Source: Membranipora membranacea
Taxonomy: Eukaryota; Bryozoa; Gymnolaemata; Cheilostomatida; Membraniporidae
Reading direction: 5' to 3'
Length of the DNA: 64,000 nt
NCBI GenBank assembly: GCA_914767715.1
Contig: OU612065.1
Coordinates: forward strand, 24,180,001-24,244,000
The translations under genes were made by a program, and so were the position numbers. A model generated the notes under the pieces. That model was given only the letters and a program-made list of their open reading frames with translations, did no database searches and had not been told where the DNA came from. This document shows, piece by piece, positions 1-9,600 of the stretch. The stretch's first letter is position 1, and each line of letters begins with the position of its first letter.

Positions 1-213
1 CAGTGTATAGTGGGACAAACAGTGAGCACACAACTCTGTCTTTGTCAGAGAAACAATAGCAACAAGCACACAAGTTTTTTCACCATGCATACTGATGATA
101 GATATGCAGTGGATGTGTGCTTGCTGCTTTTGTGCCCTCACAGAGTTTCTCTGACAATGATGGAGTTATGGGCTCATATTGTTCATCCCATAATGCACTG
201 CAGCCTCAAAAAA

Positions 214-285
214 AGGTTCCACCGAGATTTGAACTCGGATCGCTGGATTCAAAGTCCAGAGTGCTAACCATTACACCATGGAACC
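214..285 (-). tRNA. tRNA-Gln(TTG), copy 1
   Basis: A 72-nt cloverleaf read on the minus strand. The acceptor stem is GGTTCCA/TGGAACC with a U discriminator. The anticodon loop CTTTGAA gives anticodon TTG, and the T-loop is TTCAAAT. A run of seven T follows the 3' end. It is the only copy on this strand and stands head-to-head with copy 2, with shared 5' flank sequence on both sides of 286-889. Confidence 0.97.
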
Positions 286-889
286 ATGGTTAAGCTCTTT
301 CTAGACCTTCTGGTTTCTGGAGGAGTTAATCTATTGGTATCCAAGGAGCCTAGGATTGACTTGATTAAGATAATTTATATTCACAGGAAACAGATCTCTA
401 ATTGCTGTAACCCTAAGTTGATTCATTAATTAGATAGCGAATCAGTCTTCTTTTTAGCTCTTTGGAGTGTTTTATGAGATTTACCTAAGATCACATGCCA
501 AATATCTGATACAAACAAACATATGAAACCAGATATTTTTCAATCCAATAATTCAAGCACTTTTATCACAAGATAAGTCTTGTTGGGGTGATAAAAGCTC
601 TCTATTCGTTGGAACAAAAAATCCAGTTTAACTGCTTGTTTGTATGAGAAAGTTATCAAGTGTGATTGGTGAGGTTTCATAAAAAAATGCTCCAAGGAGC
701 TTAGAGGATGAATTTTTTACTGTCAGCATAATCGATCAAATTCAGGTAGCAGAAATGAAGCATTTTCAGAATAACCATGATCTATTTCTAACCAATATTA
801 GTGATCTTAATTAACTCCATTTTAGTCTCCTTGGAGACCAATAGATTAAATCCTCCAGAAACAAGAAGGTCTGGAATGAGCCTAACCGG
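286..889. other. Divergent spacer between tRNA-Gln copies 1 and 2
   Basis: 604 bp with no coding signal. Both ends carry the same approximately 90-bp tRNA 5' flank in opposite orientation (CCAGAAACCAGAAGGTCT-type block and CTCCTTGGAGACCAAT-type block). The spacer is therefore an imperfect inverted repeat formed by two units meeting head to head. Confidence 0.8.
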
Positions 890-961
890 GGTTCCATGGT
901 GTAATGGTTAGCACTCTGGACTTTGAATCCAGCGATCCGAGTTCAAATCTCGGTGGAACCT
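890..961 (+). tRNA. tRNA-Gln(TTG), copy 2
   Basis: Canonical 72-nt cloverleaf with anticodon TTG, identical in body to the other intact copies. TTTTT follows at 963-967. A full 18/18 Staf-type site on the opposite strand begins at 973, and a 17/18 site begins at 1000. Confidence 0.97.
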
Positions 962-972
962 GTTTTTGAGGC

Positions 973-990
973 TGCAGTGCATTATGGGAA
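973..990 (-). promoter_or_regulatory. Staf/ZNF143-like site 3' of tRNA-Gln copy 2
   Basis: Read on the minus strand, these 18 bp fit the Staf consensus YWCCCRNMATSCMYYRCR (as I remember it) at every position. Comparable sites lie 10-11 nt beyond every copy in the array: 185-202 (plus strand, for copy 1), 1587-1604, 2223-2240, 2835-2852, 3464-3481, 4095-4112, 4710-4727, 5297-5314 and 6301-6318. They match 15-18 of 18 positions. Second sites occur at 1000, 1617, 2865, 3494, 4125 and 5327. Function is inferred only; the motif could be a passenger of unit duplication. Confidence 0.5.
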
Positions 991-1503
991 AAACGGTATT
1001 GCAGTGCATTGTGGGATAAACTATGTGATCCCATAACTCCGTTGTTGTCCAAGAAACTTTGTGAGGGCAAAACAGCGGCAAGCATACAGGGTTAACAATG
1101 CAATTGTTAGAAAAGAAGGACACCATACATAATATAGATAGATGATAGAAATTATGAATATTGTGGTATTGTATTATTGTCATAGAGTGAGAGTACAGAG
1201 AGGTTAAGCTTTGGGCTATGATTAAAACACTCTGTTGGTAAGAATGAGAATCTGATTAATATAATGTAGTTATCCAGGGGAGTTTAAAAATTAAAAAAAC
1301 CCTCCATGGAGCTGAGTTGATGACTTTTTAAATGTCAGATTAATTAATCATTTTAAGGTAACATGAGTGAGTCATTTTCAGTATAATTATGCTCTGTTTC
1401 CAGGTGATTATTAATGAATTCGATTAAGCTCAATCTTAGTTTCCTTGGTGACCAAATGATGAACTCCTCCAGAAACCAGAAGCTCTGGAATGTGTCTACC
1501 CAG

Positions 1504-1575
1504 GGTTCCACGGTGTAATGGTTAGCACTCTGGACTTTGAATGTAGGGATCCGAGTTCAAATCTCGGTGGAACCT
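1504..1575 (+). tRNA. tRNA-Gln(TTG), copy 3, probably decayed
   Basis: Acceptor stem, D-arm, anticodon loop (CTTTGAA) and T-arm are preserved. The conserved U8 is C, and the 3' side of the anticodon stem plus the next base read GTAGG where all other copies have CCAGC. This leaves one mismatch and one wobble in the five-pair anticodon stem. The paralogous copy at 2752-2823, in the sister half of a segmental duplication, is intact. The changes therefore arose after duplication. Probably a pseudogene or poorly aminoacylated tRNA. Confidence 0.8.
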
Positions 1576-2140
1576 GTTTTTGAGGCTGCAGTGCATTGTG
1601 GGATAAACTGTGTGGCTACAGTGCATTGTGGGACAAACTGTGAGGGCACACAACTCCGTCATTAACAGAAAACTCAGTCTCCCACCCTCCCTGTTGGCAC
1701 AACAGCGGTAAGTTCACAGAGTTAGCATTGCATCACACCATAAATATAAAGGATATATATATATATATATATATACATATCGTGATACCTAAGGAGGTAC
1801 ACTGCTACTAATATAGTATCTAGTCGCCAGTTGTGAAGTGAGAAATCAAAGAGCTAAGTCTCTCTCTCTTATTGGTTAGTAATAAAATATGGTCTACAAG
1901 GTTTGTCATCAAGGTTAATTGGTAAAATTTTGTGTAGCAAACCAAAGAGCTAAGATGATGACTTTTTCATTGTACAATTATTCAATGTATTTGAAGTAAC
2001 AAAAATTAGACATTCTCTTAATAATCATGATCAGTTTCCAGGTGAATATTAGTGATCTTAATTAACTCCATTTTAGTCTCCTTGGAGACCAATAGATTAA
2101 ATCCTCCAGAAACCAGAAGGTCTGGAAAGAGCCTAACCAG
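1576..2140. repeat. Spacer of segmental duplication, half A
   Basis: Nearly identical to 2824-3380. The main difference is the length of a (TA)n run (near 1756-1774 here, shorter near 3001-3014 there). Together with the flanking tRNAs this gives a duplicated segment of about 1.24 kb carrying two tRNA genes: copies 3 and 4 against copies 5 and 6. It also contains a TC-rich stretch around 1860. Confidence 0.9.
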
Positions 2141-2212
2141 GGTTCCATGGTGTAATGGTTAGCACTCTGGACTTTGAATCCAGCGATCCGAGTTCAAATC
2201 TCGGTGGAACCT
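2141..2212 (+). tRNA. tRNA-Gln(TTG), copy 4
   Basis: Intact 72-nt cloverleaf, anticodon TTG. A four-T terminator begins at 2214. The Staf-type site after it (2223-2240) fits 16 of 18 positions. Confidence 0.97.
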
Positions 2213-2751
2213 GTTTTGTGGTAGGGGTGCATTGTGGGAGGAACTACGTGACTACAGTGCATCTTGGGACAGTCTAAGTGAGCCCAAAACTCCACCATTG
2301 TAAGGGAAACTTAGTGTGGGCACAACAGCTGCAAGCATATAGGGTTAACAATGCAATGGTTAGTATAGGAGAACACCATACATGATATAGATGATAGATA
2401 TCATGAATATTGTGTATTAGAGTAATAGAGTGAGAGTACACAGAGCTTTGACTTCTGGGTGTGATTAAGGCTCTCAATTGGTAAGAATTAAAATCTTATT
2501 AAAACCGTTTAGTTTTCCAGGGGAATTGATAATTTTAAGGAAACACATTTTAAACAGCTGAAGAGATGACTTTCAAACTGTCAGATTAATCAATCAATTT
2601 CAGGTAACAGAAGAAGTGAAATTGTTTCAGAATAATCATGATCTGTTTCCAGGTGAATATTGATGGTCTTAATTAAGTAAATCTTAGTATCCTTGGTGAC
2701 CAATAGATAAACATTTCAAGAAACCAGAAGGTCTGGAAAGAGCCCAATCAG

Positions 2752-2823
2752 GGTTCCATGGTGTAATGGTTAGCACTCTGGACTTTGAATCCAGCGATCC
2801 GAGTTCAAATCTCGGTGGAACCT
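2752..2823 (+). tRNA. tRNA-Gln(TTG), copy 5
   Basis: Intact 72-nt cloverleaf, anticodon TTG, followed by TTTTT. It is the intact partner of decayed copy 3 in the segmental duplication. Confidence 0.97.
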
Positions 2824-3380
2824 GTTTTTGAGGCTGCAGTGCATTGTGGGAGAAACTGTGTGGCTACAGTGCATTGTGGGACAAACTGTGAGGGCACACA
2901 ACTCCGTCATTAACAGAAAACTCAGTCTCCCACCCCCCCTGTTGGCACAACAGCGGTAAGTTCACAGAGTTAGCATTGCATCACACCATAAATATAAAGG
3001 ATATATATATATATACATATCGTGATACCTAAGGAGGTACACTGCTACTAATATAGTATCTAGTCGCCAGTTGTGAAGTGAGAAATCAAAGAGCTAAGTC
3101 TCTCTCTCTTATTGGTTAGTAATAAAATATGGTCTACAAGGTTTGTCATCAAGGTTAATTGGTAAAATTTTGTGTAGCAAACCAAAGAGCTAAGAAGATG
3201 ACTTTTTCATTGTACAGTTTTTCAATGTATTTGAAGTAACAAAAATTAGACATTCTCTTAATAATCATTATCAGTTTCCAGGTGAATATTAGTGATCTTA
3301 ATTCACTCCATTTTAGTCTCCTTGGAGACCAATAGATTAAATCCTCCAGAAATCAGAAGGTCTGGAAAGAGCCTAACCAG
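2824..3380. repeat. Spacer of segmental duplication, half B
   Basis: Second half of the recent duplication, colinear with 1576-2140 with only scattered substitutions and a shorter (TA)n tract. It holds no coding signal. Confidence 0.9.
2835..2852 (-). promoter_or_regulatory. Staf/ZNF143-like site 3' of tRNA-Gln copy 5
   Basis: 18 of 18 consensus positions on the minus strand, 11 nt after the tRNA end. A weaker second site lies at 2865-2882, one short spacer further on. Confidence 0.5.
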
Positions 3381-3452
3381 GGTTCCATGGTGTAATGGTT
3401 AGCACTCTGGACTTTGAATCCAGCGATCCGAGTTCAAATCTCGGTGGAACCT
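3381..3452 (+). tRNA. tRNA-Gln(TTG), copy 6
   Basis: Intact 72-nt cloverleaf, anticodon TTG, followed by ATTTTT. Confidence 0.97.
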
Positions 3453-3463
3453 ATTTTTGAGGC

Positions 3464-3481
3464 TGCAGTGCATTATGGGAG
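3464..3481 (-). promoter_or_regulatory. Staf/ZNF143-like site 3' of tRNA-Gln copy 6
   Basis: 18 of 18 consensus positions on the minus strand, 11 nt after the tRNA end. A degenerate second site lies at 3494-3511. Confidence 0.5.
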
Positions 3482-4011
3482 AAACTCTGTGACTACAGCG
3501 CATTGTGGGACATTCTATGTGAGCCCACAACTCCATCATTGTAAGAAGAACTTTGTATGGGCACAACCAGGGAGGCACAACGGTGGCAAGCATACAGGGT
3601 GAACAATACAATTGTTAGTATAGGAGGACACAGTACATGATATAGATGATGGATATTATGAATATTGTGATATTGTATTAGTGTTATAGAGTGAGAGAGC
3701 ACATAGCTTCGGCTTCAGGATGTGATTAAAGCTCTCTTTTGATAGGAATTAAAGTCTGATTTATATGGTGTAGTTATTCAGGGAAATTAAACATTTAAGA
3801 AAATAAACTCTAAACAGCTGAGCTGATGGCTTTTTAAATGTCAGATTGATCAATCAATTTCAGGTAACAGAAAAAGTGAGAAATTTTCAAAATAAACATG
3901 ATCTGTTTCCAGGTGAATATTGATGATCTTAATTAAGTAAATCTTAGTTTCCTTGGTGACCAATAAATGAACTCCCCCAGAAACCAGAAGGTCTGGAAAG
4001 TGCCTAACCAG

Positions 4012-4083
4012 GGTTCCATGGTGTAATGGTTAGCACTCTGGACTTTGAATCCAGCGATCCGAGTTCAAATCTCGGTGGAACCT
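4012..4083 (+). tRNA. tRNA-Gln(TTG), copy 7
   Basis: Intact 72-nt cloverleaf, anticodon TTG, TTTTT after the gene. Its 3' spacer (4084-4627) resembles the left end of the window (1-180): both carry a TTTTTTCACCATGCATA-type block. This shows a third spacer class. Confidence 0.97.
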
Positions 4084-4627
4084 GTTTTTGAGTCTACAGA
4101 GCATTGTGGGTCACACTGTGAGACTGCGGTGCATTGTGGGACAAACTGAGAGAGCACACAACTTTGCCATTGCCAGTGAAACAACAATGCACAAAGGATT
4201 TTTTCACCATGCATATAGATGCAATTTATGTAAGCATATTGTAATACCTCTGGCACACTGTTTCTTATCTTAGGGAGTATTCAATGGCTGGTTTTAAAGT
4301 GAGAATATGCAGAGCTAAGTCTCTGGACGTGATAAAAGGTCTCTAATTGTTAGAACAAAATTCTGGTTTATAAGTTTGTTTGCATGAGAAAGTTTTCAAG
4401 TTTGATTGGGTAAATTTCATGAAAAATTCCAAAGAGCTAAGACGATGACTTATTCACTATCAAATTTATCAATCAATTTCAGGTTAAAGAAATTTGACCT
4501 TTTCAAAGTAATCATGATCAGTTTCCAGGTGAATATTAATGATCTTAATTAAGTAAATCTTGGTCTCCTTGGATACCAATTGTTTAACTCCTCCAGAAAC
4601 CAGAAGGCCTGGAAAGAGCTTAACCAG

Positions 4628-4699
4628 GGTTCCATGGTGTAATGGTTAGCACTCTGGACTTTGAATCCAGCGATCCGAGTTCAAATCTCGGTGGAACCT
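4628..4699 (+). tRNA. tRNA-Gln(TTG), copy 8
   Basis: Intact 72-nt cloverleaf, anticodon TTG, four-T terminator. Its 3' spacer closely resembles that of copy 4. Confidence 0.97.
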
Positions 4700-5214
4700 G
4701 TTTTGCGGCAGCAGTGCATTGTGGGAGAAACTACTTGTCTACAGTGCATCTTGGGACAGTCTAAGTGAGCCCACAACCCCATCAGTGTAAGGAAAACTTA
4801 GTGAGGGCACAACAGCGGCAAGCATATAGGGTTAACAATGCAATCACTAGTATAGGAGAACACCATACATGATATAGTTGATGGATATTATAAATATTGT
4901 GATATTGTATTAGGGCTATAGAGCGAGAGTACACAGAGCTTTGGATTCTGGGTGTCATTAAAGCTCTCTATTGGTAAGAATGAAAATACGGTGAAGTTAT
5001 CCAGAGGAATTGAAAAGTTTAAAAGAAACACTGCAAGTAGCTGAGCTGATTACCTTTTCAAAGCCAGATTGATCAATCAATTTCAGGTGACAGTAATTTG
5101 ACAATTTTCAGAATAATCATGATCACTTTCCAGTGAATATTAATGATTTTAATTAAGTCAATCTTATCTTAAAACTCCTCCAGAAACCAGAAGCTCTGGA
5201 AAGAGCCTCACCAG

Positions 5215-5286
5215 GGTTCCATGGTGTAATGGTTAGCACTCTGGACTTTGAATCCAGCGATCCGAGTTCAAATCTCGGTGGAACCT
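5215..5286 (+). tRNA. tRNA-Gln(TTG), copy 9
   Basis: Intact 72-nt cloverleaf, anticodon TTG. The 5' flank has lost the CTCCTTGGAGACC part but keeps the CCAGAAACCAGAAG block. The spacer to copy 10 (5287-6218) is the longest and most diverged in the array, and its middle (about 5560-6050) shows no unit structure. Confidence 0.97.
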
Positions 5287-6218
5287 GTTTTGAAGCTGCA
5301 GGGCATTGTGGGTTAAACTGTGTGAGTGCAGTGCATTGTGGGACAAGTGGATTCGTCATTGTAGGAGAAATAACGTTCTCTTGGTACATATAGATGATAA
5401 TCATGTATGAATACTGTGACACCTCAGACACACCTACTATAATTTAGTTTTTGATGGCCAGTCGCAGTGACTAAAAGATTTTACTGATAAAAATAGAATT
5501 AAATTTCAAATTATATGATAGTCATCATTGAGGATTAGTGAAATTTTGTAACACACTCCAATTTGATTGAGGTTGATTACTGTTGTACTGATAGACCATA
5601 GGTTTGCTGTTAGGTTTATTCAATGCTTCATAATCATTTCTACTAGGAAATATATGTTTCAGAAATGATACAACCGTTATCTGTGATCAACAAAATTCTG
5701 CATCTATTCATCTTAATTATAACAGCGTGCTATGATATGTACTAGCTATTAGCTAGAGATTGCAAAAGGTTTTTGGCAAGTTTTAGCAAAGACAATGATC
5801 ACTATTTTGAGCTTCTATTTCAGTAATCCGGTTTGGACTCGGTTTGATTTATTTGTTTGATGGTGTATGTATGTGCATTTTTCTGCTCTTTATTTTAGTT
5901 CTAGCCACATATTATCTCTTATCTGTCACACTTGTTAAATTGAATATATCCACTTTTTAATTTTATCCCATCAATTTTAGTATATTTCAACCTTTTTTCT
6001 ATTATTTAACGCTTTTTCAAACAATTTTATGATTATGATCATTAGAGCTGAGATGATGACTTTTCTTATTGCTAATAATTGATCAATCACATTCAGTTCA
6101 CAGGTCTCATTTCCAGAATTTTCAGGTGATTATTGTAATTAAGGCATTTCTTGTTTCCTCGGAGACCAATTTATTAATCTCCTCCAGAAACCAGAAGGTC
6201 TGGAAAGAGCTTAACCAG

Positions 6219-6290
6219 GGTTCCATGGTGTAATGGTTAGCACTCTGGACTTTGAATCCAGCGATCCGAGTTCAAATCTCGGTGGAACCT
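6219..6290 (+). tRNA. tRNA-Gln(TTG), copy 10, right end of array
   Basis: Intact 72-nt cloverleaf, anticodon TTG, TTTTT at 6292-6296. The last Staf-type site (6301-6318, 17/18) follows. Unit similarity fades after about 6400. Confidence 0.97.
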
Positions 6291-6626
6291 GTTTTTGAGC
6301 TGCAGTGCATTGTGGGGGAATCTGTTTACTATGACATGGCTGCACACTTTTTCCATCATTTATGAGAGGGAGTGTGTGAGTGCACAACTCCAATATTGTT
6401 AAAGCAACCTTGCTTTTTAGGGGATCAGTTATTGAACATCTCATGTAAACAGGGGCCAGTTGTAGTGTCAAGAGAGTGCTCCATGGTTGTTTCGGTGCGA
6501 TGTCATTTTGATATGCAGGTGAAACTTGATGAACCGAGTTGGCTTTACTTTACAAATCAAAGTAAGTAAGTATATAAAAATGGAAAATGCATGGAAAATG
6601 TTGTTTATGTTGCATTTGTTTCTTAC
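6291..6626. other. Start of terminal dynein intron
   Basis: Sequence between the end of the tRNA array and dynein exon 31. I looked on the minus strand for the next dynein exon (the segment after SHEWTDG in the family) and found none here or anywhere in 1-6,300. The intron is therefore at least 6.6 kb, and the tRNA array sits inside it in mostly antisense orientation. Confidence 0.7.
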
Positions 6627-9600
6627 CATCAGTCCATTCGTGAGAAACGGGATCAAAGCATCCGTACAGCTGTCCCATGGTGATAGCCTTAGGGTTGAGT
6701 ATCTTATACAGTACTTTGTGTTCATTCATAAGACCAGCAAGTTCAAGGTCATGTAGAGAATCAGCCAGGACTTGATAGACACAGGTTTTACCAGCCATTG
6801 GCTCTCCAACTATCATGAAACCGTGTCGTACTAACATCATCTCATATACCTATGATATAATATAATATAATATAATTTAATATGTCAGATAACTATTATA
6901 ACAAATTATGACATCCATGAAAAACTACAGTGATAGGGGGGGGGGGGGGCGCAACTGGGACACATGAAAAAATCTCACAGCACCAGGCATTTATGTTATT
7001 ACTTTTTGTTTTTCTCTCAAAGCATTGAATATCAATAATGGCAGCTCCAATAAATTTCAATTCAAGGAAAAACTGAATGAAACACCACCTGTTTTATTTT
7101 ATAGTACTTGTATGATCCAATCAATTTACCTGAATGATCTTATCGATGAACCAGGGTACGGCCTGTAACTGTCTCTTTGCAATGTTGGCTTTTAGAGCAT
7201 CTAGGAAGACGTCATAATCAGGTTGTGGCAGCTCAACTCCAGGGAAGAGATCAGAGATGATACCCTCAAATAGAGGCACATCCTACAATATACAAGATAA
7301 CTTGATGAGCTGTTCTGATTTGAAAATATTATAGACTATTTTAGTCTTTGCTGTGTGCAGGAAGCTGAAAATGAGATATATTTAACACAAAATTTACAAT
7401 AACACAGTCAGGGTATATGGTTGGGAGCAGGTGCTACGTGTTTCTGAAGGTCAGATTTATCTTTGTTACATAATTACCTGAGCGAGGAATTTGGGCAGAT
7501 TGACATCCATGAGAGCTTTCAGCAGCAGCACAGACTCGTGCTGTTCTGGGTATTTGAGCTTGAGATTACCAGCAGCAGTCAACACAGACTTCACAGCTCT
7601 CATACCTGACAAGTAGATAAAATTTATTTTGAACACCTTTATTGAGAGTCTTTTTCATTTCATTTAAATAAAGGTTTTGCCAAATCAAGAATATAGACAA
7701 ATAGATCGACTGCAGTAAAGTATCACAGTTGAATAGAAGAATGAATCCATTCTCCATCATAGGGCTAAATACCTCTCCAAACGGAAATATGCATGTGAAT
7801 GCATTCTGAGACCTGTCTCAAAACTGTTGTTTTGAGAAAAGTTTGTATTATACCATAATTTAAGGTACATAAAAATTTATTGATAAGCTGGATTCAAATT
7901 AAGCGAATTTACCAATCTGGTATTTTAATAACCATAAAGATTTGCGATTTGCTGCCCTGTAGTTTATAGCCTGCATTGACCAAATTACAATGAATGCATG
8001 CCGAGATACATTGTACTCTTGAAATTTACTGGTTGGGCTGTAGATTTTATTCTTACCGTAGTCATAATGGTGCTGAGAGGATAGCTGTTCAGAGCAAAGA
8101 GTGTAAGTAGCTACAATCTTAATAGCGAGAGCTCGAGCGTCCACAAATCCACAGGAGTACAAGACGATCTCTCCTATCATAGCATAGTCAGGTACCATCA
8201 TAGCCACAGTTCGGAACAGCACCTGGTCATCATCACAAACGCATGGTCAATTTTGTATCATGAAAACCAACTTCATTTACAAAACTTTTGATTAAAACAA
8301 AATAAGACTTTATTTGCATTAAAATGAAGTTGGTAACAATGTTACAAACAGTCCTTATTCCAATCATCTTGTCCTGGAGAAGGGGCTTGCCGATGATAAC
8401 AGAACCAACCTAGATTCTTAATTCCAATTCTCAAAGATTATTTTCAGTTATTTGAAATCCAATAACTGAAAATAATCTTTGAGTATTGGAATAAATTGTT
8501 TATTATCGTATATAGAATATGGTATAGAATAGAAGAGTAGAATATAATAAATAATAATATTATTTATCTTTAGGCAGACTGGACTCACCTTCAGGTTATC
8601 AGGTAATTCCTGTCTACCGGCATAACCTGGGTTCATTGTGATGAACATAGTACATGTAGGGTTGAGGGACAGTTCAGTACCCTCAAACATGAATCTCTTC
8701 AGTTTAGAGGCGATGGCTGTCTGAATACTTTGAATCTGTTGTGCCACCACTGACAGCACCTACAAATAGTCATGAGACGTGGCATCACATCAATTACAAA
8801 AGCTATTTTTCGATCTCAACTGGTATCTCAATAATAACTTCAGCAATCAGCAATGACAAAATGACATGAAAATAAGTTTTCATAGGGATGACAAACTTTC
8901 ATTTTCTAGTTTTTCCAGCTATCCGAAAAACAAATTGAAAATGAATGCCTAGCATATCATGTGGGCATAACTCCTCTCAATAGTTGAATTATAATACAGT
9001 CAAACTTTCCTTCTGCCTCATGGTAAAACGAAGAGGTCTTAAGAATCAACCATCATTCTATGAATCAAATGATGGACAAGGAGTGGAATAAAAAGTTACT
9101 TTACCAGCAAAACTCACTCACCTCCAGTTCAATCCTGTTGAACTCATCGAAGCAGGCCCATGCTCCAGCTTGTGCTAGACCTTTGAAGAATTTACCCATA
9201 GCCTTATAATCCAGACCGTCGGAACAGTTGAACACAACACACTACAAAATGCAAAATTAAGACCATTGACTATGTCTGTGCGATTGGCTTATATAATGGA
9301 TTCTGGTGAATTAAAGTGCTGAAAATAACATTCATGAAGTGCAACAATCAGAAAATTTTTTTTTATACCTATGAAGGGATCAGAATGAATGTAGACTGGA
9401 CCAAACTTAGACCATAGTAGATTAAATTCGAATGAAGAATGAACAAACTGCACTTCAATTGAATATGAGCCTAAATCCTTGATTCCATTGCGCTATTTAT
9501 ATGAGAATACAAGTGAATACCTGTGATAATCAAGTTTTGGTCATACCTTTTTCATTTCAAGTTGTTACTATATGAATGCATTTTATTCCCTGTTAATCCG

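Larger units (their letters stand above)
1..6310. repeat. Tandem array of ten tRNA-Gln(TTG) repeat units
   Basis: Ten 72-nt tRNA-Gln genes spaced about 550-930 bp apart, the first on minus and the other nine on plus. Each has a homogenised 5' flank, an oligo-T terminator, and one or two copies of a GCATTGTGGGA-type motif after the gene. Spacers fall into recurring classes. One class carries a block with GGTTAACAATGCAAT (near 1090, 2346, 3600 and 4829); another carries CAGTCTCCCACC (near 1676 and 2924). The array starts before position 1, because 1-214 is already the 3' flank of the first copy. No protein-coding exon was found in the spacers on either strand. The unit structure indicates local duplication followed by gene conversion. 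Confidence 0.95.

Noticed and set aside
882-5431. Minus-strand ORFs across the tRNA-Gln array sharing a RDLNSDRWIQSPEC-like ending
   Set aside because: They are translations of the complementary strand of the tRNA genes and their repeated flanks. They recur only because the units are copies.
1-6310. CRISPR-like regular spacing of repeats
   Set aside because: The repeats are 72-nt tRNA genes with long non-unique spacers in a eukaryotic genome.
1-6626. Search for remaining dynein exons within the tRNA array
   Set aside because: No minus-strand segment with AAA2 continuation or splice-flanked dynein wording was found.
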